DNA of 64,000 bases from Limnanthes douglasii subsp. nivea (GCA_036936605.1 JAUPFV010000002.1:321114893-321178892), one strand, 5' to 3'; positions 34,567 through 46,769 are shown, counted from the stretch's first letter. The notes: generated by a model not told the origin, from the letters alone. Numbers and translations are program-made.

Positions 34567-35697
34567 AGTTAGTGTTCCTAAACGGTGAATTATTGGAAGA
34601 GGTGTACGTATCACAGCCAAAGGGTTATTAAAGAAAAGGTGAAGAGCATAAAGTCTACAGATTATTCAAGGCTCTCTACGGATTACGTCAAGAACCTCAC
34701 GCCTGGTATGCACGTTTAAATAAATGTCTTACTGAACTTGGTTTTATCAAATATCCATTTGAGCATGCTGTGTATGTTAGACGTGAAGGAAACAAGGTGT
34801 TGATTGTGGGGGGTTATGTTGATGAACAAGAAATGCAACGAACAAATGGAGAGAGTTTGAAATGAGCAACTTAGATTGTCTTAGTTAATACGTAGGAATA
34901 GAAGTAGATCAGAAAAAAAGAGTACATTGAACTCAAGGAGACAACTTTTGCAACGAAAATTCTTAAAAGGGCTGGTATGGTAGAATTTAATCCGGTAAAA
35001 TATCCAATGCAAATCAAGATTCAGTCACATAAGGATGAGAACGGGAAGACGGTAAACTCAACTTTGTTCAAAAGCATGATTGGTTTGAGGTACTTGGTAC
35101 ATACACGACCGGACATATCTTATTCAGTTGGAATTGTCAGCCGTTTCATATAGAGGCCTACCACCTTACATTTGAATGCGATAGAGAGAATTTTACTTTA
35201 TATTAGAGGAACTTTGAATTATGGCATTAATTACAAAAAAGGACAAAGAGATTATTTGTTGTCTTGCTACTCGGATACTGATCTGGCAGGGAATATGGAT
35301 GATAGAAAATCTACATAAGGTATGGTTTTTTATCTTAATGAAAGTCTGATTACTTGGGTGTCCCAGAAGCAACGTTGTGTTGCGATGTCTTCATGTGTGG
35401 CAGAATTCATAGTCGGCTACTGCTCCAGCATGCCAAGGTATTTGGGTTCAAAGGGTTCTAAGCTACGTCTCTGACATGAAAACAATGCCCGTGATTTTGT
35501 ATATTGATAATAGGTCTGCCATTGATCTTACAAAGAATCCTGTTTTCCATGGTTGTAGCAAACACATAGACGTTCGGTATCACTTCATACGAGAGCGTGT
35601 TCAACAGGCTGATATACTAATGAAGGCACTGCACACAGTCAAGTTGGAGAATATGAGAAAGCTACTTCGTGTCCAGAATCTTCAGAATGTTTAAATT
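34567..35697 (+). pseudogene. Element A RT and RNase H
   Basis: This resumes A with VFLNGELLEEVYV, then ALYGLRQEPHAWY, YVD (the active site is damaged and followed by a deletion near 34820), RYLVHTRPDISYSVGIVSR and the RNase H blocks DTDLAGNMDDRKST and WVSQKQRCVAMSS. The last 72 codons (35476-35694) are open and end KLLRVQNLQNV, matching the C-terminus of B. It contains stops and several small deletions. Confidence 0.87.
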
Positions 35698-35708
35698 ATA
35701 GGGGAGAA

Positions 35709-35812
35709 TGTTAGAATTTAGTCTACACAGTTATTTATTTCAGTTACAGTAACGTAGTGGTAGCTGTTTTTAGGATCGTAATAGTCGTACAAGTATGCAC
35801 TTAAATATGTAT
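35709..35812 (+). repeat. Element A 3' LTR, truncated
   Basis: Starts TGTTAGAATTTAG after a purine tract (AGGGGAGAA at 35700-35708). About 104 bases remain before the gypsy LTR takes over at 35813. Confidence 0.7.
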
Positions 35813-36294
35813 TGTTTTAGTTTAGTTTTTTAACTCTTAGCAAATTGAAAAATCTTTCATTTTGAGCATTTCTAATATAGAAGCGAGTTTAGACTCAATA
35901 TACTTTTGTGTTTTTAACAGTATCGAAGTTACAATTGATAAGGTTTTCATTTGCTTAGGTAAATTGATAGAGAGAAATCTTAGAGAGAGAAAATGCTTTA
36001 TAGTTTTTAGAGAGGAAAACACAAGTACAAAATGAGTTTCAAGTAAAAAATGTTCAAACTTTGTATTAAATTTGTTTGGTCCTTTATATAGAGGAGCCAA
36101 GACTTAGTTGAATAACTGAATATGTTACAAAACGGGTTAATTGCTATTTAGTCCTTACACATTATGTAAAGTCACAATAGCTTCCTAAAACTTACATCAT
36201 TCATAAATTAAAGACAAAACTTACACTAATTACAATCAAGCTCCTAAATTTACATTACTTATAAATTAAATCCTAAAAACTCATTTCCATATCA
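35813..36294 (-). repeat. Element E 3' LTR (probable)
   Basis: On the minus strand it begins TGATATGGAAATGAG beside the polypurine tract and could end ...CTAAAACA at 35813. A TATATAAAG box lies near 36085-36095. The inner edge is well set by the PPT. The outer edge rests on the TG/CA rule only, as no partner LTR is present. Confidence 0.6.
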
Positions 36295-36308
36295 AAAGCC
36301 CCCCCTAG
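36295..36308 (-). other. Element E polypurine tract
   Basis: The minus strand reads CTAGGGGGGGCTTT directly before the LTR start. Confidence 0.75.
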
Positions 36309-36813
36309 TTCTCATGTCATTAAATGAATGAGAACTAAAAAGTGTTCAAAGTCGTTTATATTCGGATCATCAACCTGCCATAAATCAAAACAAGCAAACT
36401 ATTCGAGGCTAATGTCTTAGAATAACAGATCTATGATCATAAAAATAAGTATTCGAAACCATTAACTTGAATTAAAATTCGAAGCGTATATATGATATCA
36501 AAATTATAAACTCTTAAAACCAAATTAATATTAATGATATATTCGAGGCCACATTCAAATAACCTTTGAATAATAACCAAAAGATTCGATGTAATTGCCT
36601 TCGAATAATTTCCAAACAAAAATCGATGTAATTTGCCTTTGACATATTGCTTAGGTTTTCCCCCTTCGAATGTAACGGTTATATGCATAACAGTTACATT
36701 CAATCGGTGAAGTAAATCTGACAAGTGTCAAACATCAAACCCACCCAGCGATTCGTATTCCAACCTATCATAAAATGGGTTTGTCCATCTTCACACGTTT
36801 TCACCTACTTTTG

Positions 36814-36821
36814 TATAAATA
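36814..36821 (+). promoter_or_regulatory. TATA box ahead of the antisense ORF of element E
   Basis: TATAAATA lies 167-174 bases upstream of the ATG at 36988, in a CT-rich leader context. It reads opposite to the element, so it could drive the antisense ORF independently of the LTR promoter. The transcription start is inferred, not shown. Confidence 0.5.
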
Positions 36822-36987
36822 CCATTCATTTTTCATTTCAACTCTTTTTAGACACAAACACTCTAGAGAGAAATCAGAGCTTTTTTTGCTACCTTCAACT
36901 GCTCCTCCTCTATTCCCAGAATTCTCACTACCAAACTCAAATTTTCCGATCAATCTTCATCTTTCCCGATCAATCCATTCCTAGTTT

Positions 36988-39792
36988 ATGAAAAAGAAAC
37001 CGATAACCAAAAAGTCAAAGGCCATTTTACCCAAAACAACAGAATCTTCTGATATTGATGGCAATCTGGTGTTCGGTTCTTACGACTACTTTTTTATAAC
37101 ACAAAGAGCCGAAGAGTATCGAAGAGCAGGTTTAATTTTTAGTGGCCCAATTGGAACTACGACTGAGACATTTCCCTACGGTAACTTCGATCCTACCAAA
37201 GTTCCAAAACTTTCTCATACTCCTAATATCGAAAAAAAATCATCATATAAAATTTTTGGCCCAAAAACCCCTCGAACATCTTCTACTCAAAGCAAAGTTT
37301 CTCCTCTGAAAATAAAAACAAATAAACCATCCTCACCAAAAAATTCTTCGTCCAAACCTAGAAAGACCTTCATCGCAATGGGAGATGAATCAACAATAAT
37401 CCAAACTACATCTCTTTCAAAAATCACCACCACCAATCCTTCTCAAAGAGAAATATCAGACGAAGGAATTCGACGTGCAATTCCTCTGTCAGAAGCAAAC
37501 ATTCCCTCTTCTCAAGATCCTCAAGAAGGTATCTCGAAAGCCAATGAAGCTATTCAGAAGCTACTAAATCCGATGTTGAAGGCGAATCTCAAGAGGAAGT
37601 TGATGTATGTTCTGTTTCCGAGGAGGAAAGGGTGAAAATTGGGAGGAATCTAAGAAACCTCGAGAGAAAATATATTATCACCTTGAAAAAGGTTTGATAC
37701 ATATATTATAAAGAAAGCCAAGCCTCTTTTCTCAAGAATCAATGAGGAATGGAAGATTACATCACCCTTCGACTACCAAAAGAAGGAGAAACTCCCATTG
37801 ACTGGAAGGATGACGAGTTGGTAGTTTATCCAGAAATCATCAACTGGGGTCTTCGATTTCCACTAGATCTGATGATCGTGGAGTACTTCGAAACTCTCAC
37901 CTTGTGCCCTACCCAAGTAACTCAAAATCAGTAGTTCACCTTAATGTCAGTGATCATGGCATATCGCCTCTCCGAAAGCCTGATCAACATCAAGGACTTT
38001 ATTTCACTTACTCAGGTCTCCAAAGGTTCGAAGCTCCCATTCTATTATCTTACATTGATGGATGATCTTAAAATCATCGATGATATTTTGGAAGCTGACA
38101 AGTTCTGGAAACAAAGGTTTGTTTTCATCTCGGGAGCTTGGGAGAATGGCAAACAAATTTCCGAAGGCAATCCTTCGAAGTTAAATAAGGTATGGAGAAG
38201 CAATCGTAAGTTCTTTAAAAAATTATTTCTTCCTTAATTTTAATTTTTTTAATACATATTTCCTTTCCTTTATCTAACACTTTATTTTGTTTTCTTATAC
38301 CATAAATTTCGAAGCGCTACTCCAATCGTCGAGAAACAACTAAGGTGATATTCCAAAAATTGGTTGTCTGGGCTGAAAAATAATGGAATAACGCCTTCCA
38401 TGCCGCCTTCTATCCCATTAACTTCATTCAATGCCATAATTTTCCGATCACAGAAGGTGGGCTGCCTCCCAAATATTTATCTTCTGACCCAGATCCGAAG
38501 CTCCTTGTCCTTCGAATTCCACAATTCAAAACAGATCAGACAGCCATCTGCCTAAAAAGAATAAAGAAAAAATCATCAAAGAGAAGAAAGGCAAAAAGGA
38601 AGTTAGGACGTCTGGTGCTAACCCTTTCACACTCACAAAACCGAAGCGTAAATAACGCAAAGTTGCTGAACAACCTCTTTCACCCATCGAAGAGGAAGAA
38701 AATCAAGAGAAGTCATCGAAAAAGAAGAAAAAATCTTCTGATTCCCTCGAAAAGAAGAAGAAACAAAAAAAAATCACTTCATACAAATTAATCGATGAGC
38801 CTGAAGACGATGCTGTTGAAACCCAGCAACAACAACACTCCCTAAATCCTCCAACCGAAGATCATTCCTCGCAAGAACATCCTGTGATTGTCATCGATGA
38901 TTTTTCTCCTACTATTTACCATCGTCCCACAAGCTTCGACCCAAATATGTTCATTGATTTTGAAAACACATAAGCACTTGTTGGCGAAGAAGATCCTACC
39001 CTTCAAGTCATTCAGAATCAGATGTTTGATTTTGCAAGGCCTACTCTAGCGAAATAAATTCCAAGATCACCTCGCACCTTCAAATCTATGACATAATGAT
39101 TGATAAACCGAGTACCTCGGAATAACGCAACCCCCCTCCAAATCCTGCAATAGCATTTTCCGATCTTGATGCTGGTGCAAAAGCTCTTGCTTCTCAAATT
39201 GAAGCCACTCAAGACCATCTCAAGCAACTGGCCAAGGATCTCGTTTACTATAAGGAAGCTTATGAGGCTGAAAAGAAATTCAGAGATACCTTGCATAACA
39301 AAGTATCATAGCAGTTTTATGCTTATGAGACTAGATCCGAGCTGATAAAATGCGCTCTTTGTATCAAGGATCATCTTCGGATCCAACATATTGTCGACAC
39401 AGAACTGCTGACAAGGTATCACGAAGAATAAATAAAGAAACTCAAAACCAAACACGTCGCTGAAGCAAAAAATTCTCTCTTCCGCTCTTCAAAATTCTCT
39501 AACTTTTTCTGAAGCAAAAAATAAAGAATTGTCTGATGAGATAGAGAAATTGAAGAAGAATTTTGAGGCAGAAAAAACTGCTGTTGTAACCACTGCCAAA
39601 GATGAACTCTTAAAGAATATGCGGATAGCTATTCAGGTCGGAAAAGAAGATGCAACTATCCTTCTCCTTCGAGAACTCCATGCTGCCTATCCAAAAATTA
39701 ACCTGACAAATTTTTCGAACGACATTGCCAAAGAAAAACGTCCAAGTGAGGCATTGGACCCTGTTCTCAGCTCATCATCTTCAGAAGAATAA
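36988..39792 (+). pseudogene. Antisense extra ORF of Tat gypsy element (putative gypsy-type transposon domain)
   Basis: The first frame (215 codons from ATG 36988) is rich in Lys, Ser and Pro. After a frameshift, 37749-38237 encodes a block with WGLRFPLDLMIVEYFETL and later KFWKQRFVFISG. It resembles the plant 'putative gypsy type transposon' domain (Transposase_28 type). A KKK/EEE-rich stretch (38560-38830) and a Glu/Lys-rich, probably coiled-coil stretch (39160-39740, including SDEIEKLKKNFEAEK at 39529) follow, ending in SSSSEE. Stops at several points (for example 37933 and 39052) show decay. A spliced form with an intron after 38189 is possible. It runs convergent to the pol on the minus strand. 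Its function is unknown even in intact relatives. Confidence 0.7.
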
Positions 39793-40489
39793 TCATCTGA
39801 AGAAGAAGAATCTTCTAATTAATTTCTCTTTTAATATAATCTTCTTCTTTTTTTATGCTTGTCAAATCAGAATACCTCTTTTTGTATTGTAACAACTCAA
39901 TCTGAATGACAAAGTGTTCCTCTTTTTTTATATCGTTGTTCCTTACACTATTCGATGCTAAATACCAGATAACTGCAAAATTTTAATAAAAAATAACAAG
40001 TACACTCTTTTTCGAAAATATATGAATGTATTATTAAGCTTGATTAGCTCATCAAAATTCTCACTTCGGCAAAATATTCACCTCGAAATTCCAAATGTGA
40101 AATTTTTATATAACATGGTTATTTCTTCGAAAAGTGTTATAAACACTTCAGAATATAGTTCCTTTAACTAATCTCAAAGGTGATCAATATTTGATGATTT
40201 GTTAAAATAATATCCAAATAAACGTAAAATAACCATTGGCAAAAACGAACTTTATTGCTAAAGTTGAATATGTACAAGTACATGACGCCTGATTAAAACC
40301 TTCATGGGCCAATAGGGTAGGAACGAGTGCGCCATTAAAAACAAACATTCCAAAGTATAAACATATGTCTATTCCCAATAAAGCTTCAAATGTTGAATAT
40401 TCCATGGGTGTTGTAGCATCAAATCATATGTACTTCTCATGAGAGTTTCATAATGTATGGTATTCAAATAAGCTCGAACCCTTTTCTCC
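39793..40489. other. Spacer between antisense ORF and pol of element E
   Basis: AT-rich with CTTCGAAA-like strings typical of the rest of element E. There is no coding frame with motifs. It should hold the convergent 3' ends of the two ORFs. Confidence 0.45.
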
Positions 40490-42101
40490 TCAATTAGCCC
40501 TTTGAATTTCATCATTAAATCTTTCAGAATATTGAGATATTCTAAAAGATGGCATCATAGATTCAATAGGGCTAACCGCATCCATACCATATGCCAAAGC
40601 AAATAGAGTTTCTTTCGTAGCCTCCCTTGGAGTTGTTCGATAAGCCCAAAGCACCTCTTGCAAATAATTTGGCCATTTTCCTCCTGCCCCCGATAGATTC
40701 TTCTTAAATCCATCTATGATTGTTCTATTTGTCACTTCCACTTGTCCATTAGCTTGAGGATGAAAGAGCGTCGAAAAAACATTGCTGAATCCCTTTGGAA
40801 ATACAGAATGCAGCCATTTCCCTATTGCTAAATTGAGGGCCATTATCTGTTGTAATTCTCCAAGGAACCCCAAAATGACAACAAATATTATTCAGAATGA
40901 ATTTGATAACATCATTTGCCTTTGTACCTGATACTGGCTCTTCTTCTGCCCATTTCCTAAAATAATCCACAGCCACAATTATCATTTGCCTTCCCTAGAG
41001 GCCATAGGCAAAGGTCCCACCAGATCAAGTCCCCATTTATCAAATGGTATCGCCTTAGATATAGACATAAGCGACACCGCTGGTCTGTGAATAGCACTAT
41101 AAAATCTTTGACAAGTATCACAACCTCGGACTAAAGTTTTAGCATCGTTCATGATTGTAGGCCAGTAAAATCCTGCAAGTAAAACTCTTCGAGATAAAGC
41201 TTTAAACCCACAATGAGCTGACCCTTCTCCATCATGCAACTCTGATAATACTTCTTCTGATTCTTGCTTGCCTAAGCAGCGTAGCAATGGTCTGCTTAAT
41301 GCCTTTTTATATAAAATTCCATCCAAAACTATATATCCAAAGGCTTTACCCCTTAACTTTTTAGCCAATTGAGAATCATCTGGCAGGTAATCCTTGGGTC
41401 AAAAAATTAAGAATATCCGATTGCCAATCGCGTCGGCTTTCATCAATGGCAACAAATTCCTCTATAATTTCACATTGGCCAGGTTGAGCAACAATTGAAG
41501 GATTCTCCTGTAGCAAAATCCAAGGATATTCTTCCTTATAAGTAACATTTGCTAAAGAATCAGCCACCGTGTTTCTTCCTCGCCTGATATATTCCACAAC
41601 CACATTGTCAGACCGAAGCATTAAATTTTGAAGCTCCCGAAGATGTAAAATCAAACGATCTTTCCTTGCTTCGGAAAGCCCAGACACTTGGTTTGCCAAT
41701 AATTTGGAATCCGTTTCCAGACGTACCGAAGTCGCTCCACAAATATTTGATAATCTCAAACCTACTAAAGCAACTTCGTATTCAGCTTCATCGTTTGAAG
41801 CATGAAAACCAAATTTAATTGATTGGACCATTGCGTCCCCCGTTGGAGCTATCAATTGAACTCCAGTATTGTACCCTGAAATACTGGACCCTCCATCTGT
41901 TCGAACATTCCACCTCGAATTAGTAGGAAAAACTTTTGAGCTTTCTTCCTCATCTGATCTATTTGAATGGAACTGAACAAAAAAATTAGCCAATGCCCAT
42001 GACTTGATTGTTGTTCGAGGCATAAATAAAATATCATAGTCTCCCAACTCCATTGACCATTTAGTCATCCTATAAGATGCTTCAAACCATCCATGAACCA
42101 T
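40490..42101 (-). pseudogene. Element E pol: archaeal-type RNase H and integrase
   Basis: On the minus strand the frame at 42101-41376 starts with the RT/RNase H end (RMTKWSMELGDYDI). It continues into a second RNase H: VRTDGGSSISG, then FHASNDEAEYE, ETDSKLLANQV and RGRNTVADSLAN, with the acidic catalytic residues present. The frame at 41368-40982 has the integrase HHCC region (HDGEGSAHCGF, RGCDTCQR) and WGLDLVGPLP with the first catalytic Asp. Then come 40985-40749 (TTDNGPQFSN) and 40873-40490 (HPQANGQVEVTNRTI). Four frames are needed, separated by stops or shifts at about 41372, 40984 and 40790. RT proper is missing. Confidence 0.88.
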
Positions 42102-42120
42102 CTCGTGGGTTTAAAGGTTA

Positions 42121-42639
42121 TCAAGGGAGCATAGAATACATAATCATTTAGAAGAAAACGTATAATAAAACCCTTTGAGAGTATCTACTTCTTCGTAGAA
42201 ATTAAAATATTAATTAAAATATTGTCACGATCTAATGGTCGTAGCTGAATTCAAGTAGGGAGTTAGAGAATGTGTCATATCAAATATAATAATGAAAAAA
42301 AACATTTGAAATTTGAAGATCTAATAGCTTAGGTAGAGTGATATATTAAAGTAAATGAATTTTCCAGAGAAAAGAAAACAAGAAATATAGAAACTTCAGC
42401 GAGATGCCTTAAAGCCAATAAGACCAAGACACTCGCTCATATTAATACAAATAATGATACACCAAGGAACGATGGTTGATCAACTTTGACAAAGCCATAA
42501 AATAGTCAGACTCAATGTTATAAAGGGAAATTCAATACTGGTTACGGCACGTAACAAGAGGACTCATTAGCCTCCAAGTGGAAAATCTACGGAGCTGACA
42601 TAAACATTAACGATAATCTATAAAAAATAAAAAAGATAT
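42121..42639. other. Junction DNA between elements E and F
   Basis: No motif recognised. The minus-strand RT that should continue from 42101 is absent, so this is the truncation boundary of E. Confidence 0.4.
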
Positions 42640-44757
42640 TGTTAAGTAAAAATGGTCAGGGAAGTCGTGTGTGGTGATGGAGCGTACAAACAAAAGTAAA
42701 TATCGTAAGTTTCATGATGATATTGGTAATTCTCTTAAAAATATATGTACTTCGAATGATCAAGTCCTATATTTAGTTGATGAATGAAAAATCAGTGACT
42801 TTGTTAAGAAGAAAAATATAGAGGAACTGGGAAAACGTTCACGTGAATACGACAAACAGGCTTCGGTCCAAGCCGAAGAACAAAGAGCATTAGATACAAA
42901 TAGGGATGATACATGGATCTAGATCCAAACAGAATGACAATTGGTGTGACTGCTAGAAGAGATCCATACTCCAGAGTTTTTAAAAAATTGAGAAACTTTT
43001 ATGTAAATGAGATAAATGCGACATGTTGGGGCAGACGTCCCCACATTTTTACCAGAATCTATATCGGATACTAACATTCTAGAATTAGACATCTCCATAC
43101 ATCGATGTGGTATTAATAATAGTAGAGTTCGCTGGATTAGAAATCACGAGGACCACCAATGTTGATACGAGCTCATAAGTTTTTTAAAGTTTCAGGAAAC
43201 AAATACAATTGTATTAGGGGAGGTAACTATGGAAGTTTCTCTCGTAAAGGTGTACCAAAATAAGGTGCAATGATTATTCATAGTGGTACAAACATCATCA
43301 TTTATGTAGAATCATTTCACTTAAAGTATTGCAAAAAGAAGAAGAATTGGTCATCTTGGAAGGGATGTATGACCTCATAGAAGGCCTCCAATTGGTGCAT
43401 GGAAGATGCCGAAGATAGAGCGATGGAAGCAAAAAAATACCCTTAAGATTAGTTGAGATATCACAACTGACCTCGTGTAAACAACTATCATTTACAAAAC
43501 TACTTAGATATGTTTACATGAAGTACACATGATGAGACTAGAGTCTCAACAAAAGTCATCAGCCACCAGTTACGTATCAAAAAAATATTTTGGCCTATTG
43601 TACAAAAGAGGAGATTCTACTCCGAATAAAAAAATATAGTCAATTATTAAATAAAATATACAAAATGATTGTTGTAAAACACATATGAGAGTCCTATTAA
43701 CCTATGTCGATATCCAATCATGTTTGGGTCAAGAAAACGAATTAAAAGTGGAGAATATGCATAGACTTTACAAATCGCAACAAAGCATTTCCAAATAATC
43801 CATTTACACTTCCAAGGTTTGAATAACTTATAGATGCAAAATATGAAAAAAAATATTATCCTTTATAGATGTATTTGCAAGATACAATAAATACATATGT
43901 GCAATGAGGATCGCCAACACACAACATTCATCACCAAAAGAAGCCTGAATTGCTACAAAGTAATGCCAGTCTGATTAATAAAAGTCAGAGCACCTACCAA
44001 AATGCTACTGAATAGTATCCTCGCAACTTAGTCGGGCCTTAACATATAAAATATTTTAATGATATGTTAGTAAAAATCCTACATAAAGAAGATCACTTAG
44101 CATACTCAACCGAGACATGTGTAAAGCTTGAACAAGTGAACCGTAAATTGAATCCAGAAAAGTTCACCTTCGGCATACGGTTCGATAAATTCTTGGATTA
44201 CATGGTGAGCGAAATAAGAACTAAAGAAAATCTAATCCAATTGCAAGTTTAGTATCAATGAAGCCATCAAGGAATGAAAAAAATAAGTCCTAATAGGAAG
44301 AGAAACACTTAATAGGTTCTTGTCAAGATCCTTAGATAAGTGTCATTCCTTCTTTCAAGTCATGATAGAAAAAGTAATGTGTGAATGAACTATATAATAT
44401 TATGAAGAAGTCAATAACATAAAGATGTTTTAATCTTCCACAAAGGTGCAAAAGAAGCCTCAGTGATACAAAAGCTTGTATATGTACCTCGCACTGTCAG
44501 ATTATATGGTTAGTGTAGTCGTACTAAGAGAAGAAGGAAGGAAAGTGTAATATAGTATACTATGTAAGTAAATCTTTATTACCAAGTGAAACTGGACATT
44601 GACAATGGGATAAACTTATTTTAGCACTAGTACTTGCAGTTACGAACATGATACAATATTTCCAAGAACAAATAACAGTAGTAAGAACTTATTATCCCCC
44701 TGGGAAATATGATACAAAACCCTGTTGTATCAGGAAGATAAACCAAATGGTCACGAA

Positions 44758-44792
44758 AATGAGGGGATTATAATTTTTATAATCCCCTCATT
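44758..44792. repeat. Perfect palindrome, 16-bp arms with 3-base loop
   Basis: AATGAGGGGATTATAA, TTT, TTATAATCCCCTCATT. Weaker inverted similarity continues outward (CCAAATGG on both sides). It sits in decayed gypsy F sequence. It would extrude a hairpin in single-stranded DNA or RNA. Confidence 0.9.
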
Positions 44793-45489
44793 ACCAAACC
44801 ATTTGGTATGGACATCTACGGCCGCAGAAATAATCCTTCAGGAAAATCTATTTATTACATTACCAAACCATTTCATGTTGACATTCACGTCCACGAGAGT
44901 AATAATAATACAAGGTGACAAAGAAGAAGGAAAATATTAGAGAACACCAATTAGAAAGTACATGATAGAAGGAATAATCATTGACGATAAAAGAGAAGCA
45001 CGAAAGATAAATATGAAGTCAACAACATTCTTTTGGACTTTAGACATACTATACAAAAGATAGCTTACTAAAACATTACTCTGATGCTTAGGTATATATG
45101 AAGCAAATTTTGTTGTCCAAGAACTACATTATACAGAATGAAGCGTTTATTATGAATGTAAGACACTCTACTAGAAGAGTCATAATTGAGGGCTTTTATA
45201 ACCAACAATAGTGTGATACGGAAACAAAAATAAAAGTGAAACAGTGCGACATATACCATCTATACGTAAACTCTTTACAAGTCCTGTCAATACTATTTGA
45301 GATAATAACCAAAGCAATCCCATAAACAATGCGGTTTAAATATTGTAAGATACCTACCAATAGTTTTAGGTGGAAGAAATTTTATATTGGTTCCCTCAAA
45401 AAACTTCTCAAAGTAGGAGGAAGAACGTTCACTAATGAATATCATAAAAAAAAGGTAATAACGTTATTAAAAATAAATGTATGTTACAA

Positions 45490-45569
45490 GTTTTGAATTA
45501 CAAAGTCATCAGTACGGATAATGAAATTGGTTTTGAATTACAAAGTCATCAGTACGGATAATGAAATTT
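45490..45569. repeat. 40-bp tandem duplication in element F integrase
   Basis: Two adjacent copies of a 40-bp unit beginning GTTTTGAATTACAAAGTCAT, identical except for the last base. It is a recent local duplication in an otherwise old relic. Confidence 0.9.
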
Positions 45570-46200
45570 ATTTCCATAACGACAAAGTCACAAGGTTTTG
45601 TTCTAAAACTCGAATAAAGCAAGAAATTTATTCCTCTTTCTATCCCAAACCAATGGTGAAGTTCAAATGAACAACAAGACATTAACAAAGAGTTCAAAAA
45701 TATTTTAGAATGAGAACCTAGAACCGTGTCTAATTTCCTTAAAGAATTCTCACGGTTATACAAAACCACATTTAGAACCGTAATAAAAGAAATGAAAATT
45801 TCCATGGTATATGTATCTAGAACCAGTGATGCCAGCTAAAATAAGTATCGCATATACCATGGAAAAATTTGATGAACCAAACAATGCACAAGCCCAAAGT
45901 TCTAAGGTAGAATTAATTAAATAAAGAAGATTCAAGGCACATATGCGATTAGAATATTACAATGCGTTCATGAGGAATATATATAATTCTAAAGCTCCAT
46001 TTAGAAGTTCAGAATCATGAAATGATGTGTTACAGAGAGGTTTCTCTCACACTAAATATAATTGGCTTGACAATTTGTATCTAAATCTGGAGCGTCCTTT
46101 AACGGTCGAAGCCATAACGTACAGAATATTGGATGGAAAAAGGAAACCAAAATCTTCAACCCTCGAATATTGAGAGCTTAAAGCTGTATAATAGTTCTTG

Positions 46201-46769
46201 ATACTCAAGCTTTTAACCAACTACTACTTGTAAAACATATATGTTATACCAATGGGGATATACTATTTCCTCCTTTGGTGGTGCGAGAAGTTATTAAGCA
46301 TGAACTCGACATTAATAAAATGTTTTTCATGCCAAAAAAAAAATTTAGTCTCATTTTATATGCTCTCAAAAGCATGAAATATTAAAAAATGCCAACAAGG
46401 CAAAATATAGGACCCGATCAAGAATTTTGAAGGCTTTTTAAACTCTAACACAAGCCCTAGATGATAAAAAACCATTCTTTATGAAATAAAATGCTCCATC
46501 AAGAACACTGAAGCTTAATAAAGTCTCTAATAATAGCAGGTCTCAACAATAACTCTTTAAAAAAATAAAGTGATCACTCGGAGACATTAAAGGCTTTATA
46601 AACTCTATAATAATGACAAGTCTGAAATGATAAAAAATTAGTTTTTTGATAGAAAATCAAGCTTTGGTTACTTCAAAAAACAAGAGAGAGAACCAATAGT
46701 GGGAGTTATGCACCCTAAACAAATCTAAACAATTCTAAAAAACACCAAGAAATGAACATAACTGTTTAT
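46201..46769. other. AT-rich DNA, nothing recognised
   Basis: It has repeated AAAAAATGCC- and CTCTAATAATA-type strings but no gene or terminal repeats that I can define. Confidence 0.4.

Larger units (their letters stand above)
17037..35812 (+). mobile_element. Copia element A, 5'-truncated host of three insertions
   Basis: The parts of A are 17037-18110, 22895-24358, 29602-29658 and 34567-35812. Joined in order they follow copia gag, protease, integrase, RT, RNase H and 3' LTR. At each break the reading resumes where it stopped: protease into GAG-pre-integrase across B, DYEE across C, and HHLDVK then FLNGEL across D1. The left LTR, primer site and gag start are missing, so there is no TSD for A itself. 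A is related to B, because its gag is laid out the same way. A is the oldest layer of the nest. Confidence 0.88.
35813..42120 (-). mobile_element. Ty3/gypsy Tat-type element E, 5'-truncated
   Basis: On the minus strand the remaining order is RNase H end of RT, a second (archaeal-type) RNase H, integrase, a spacer, an ORF in antisense, the polypurine tract and the 3' LTR. The dual RNase H and an antisense ORF between pol and 3' LTR are known features of Tat-lineage elements. The 5' LTR, gag, protease and most of RT are missing beyond 42120. It abuts the truncated LTR of copia A, so either E inserted there or a rearrangement joined them. Confidence 0.8.
42640..46200 (+). pseudogene. Decayed Tat-type gypsy pol, element F
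   Basis: Heavily mutated, but the order of motifs is clear on the plus strand. RT strings are DFTNRNKAFPNNPFTLPRFE near 43765, CYKVMP near 43955 and MLVKILHKEDHLA at 44064, with NRFLSRSLDKCHSFFQV near 44315. RNase H and the VSGR.TKWS...GDY string follow near 44720. Integrase shows STDNEIYFHNDKVTRFC near 45550 and a YPKPMVKFK stretch (HPQANGQVE in relatives). The C-terminal VEAITYRILDGK is near 46110. The strings parallel element E, so F is an older member of the same lineage in the opposite orientation. Almost every domain contains stops. Upstream, 42640-43740 may be gag-protease but is not readable. Confidence 0.8.

Noticed and set aside
37749..38237. Frames at 37749-38237 as an independent host gene
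   Set aside because: The domain resembles the plant gypsy-associated ORF, and the position between Tat pol and 3' LTR explains it.
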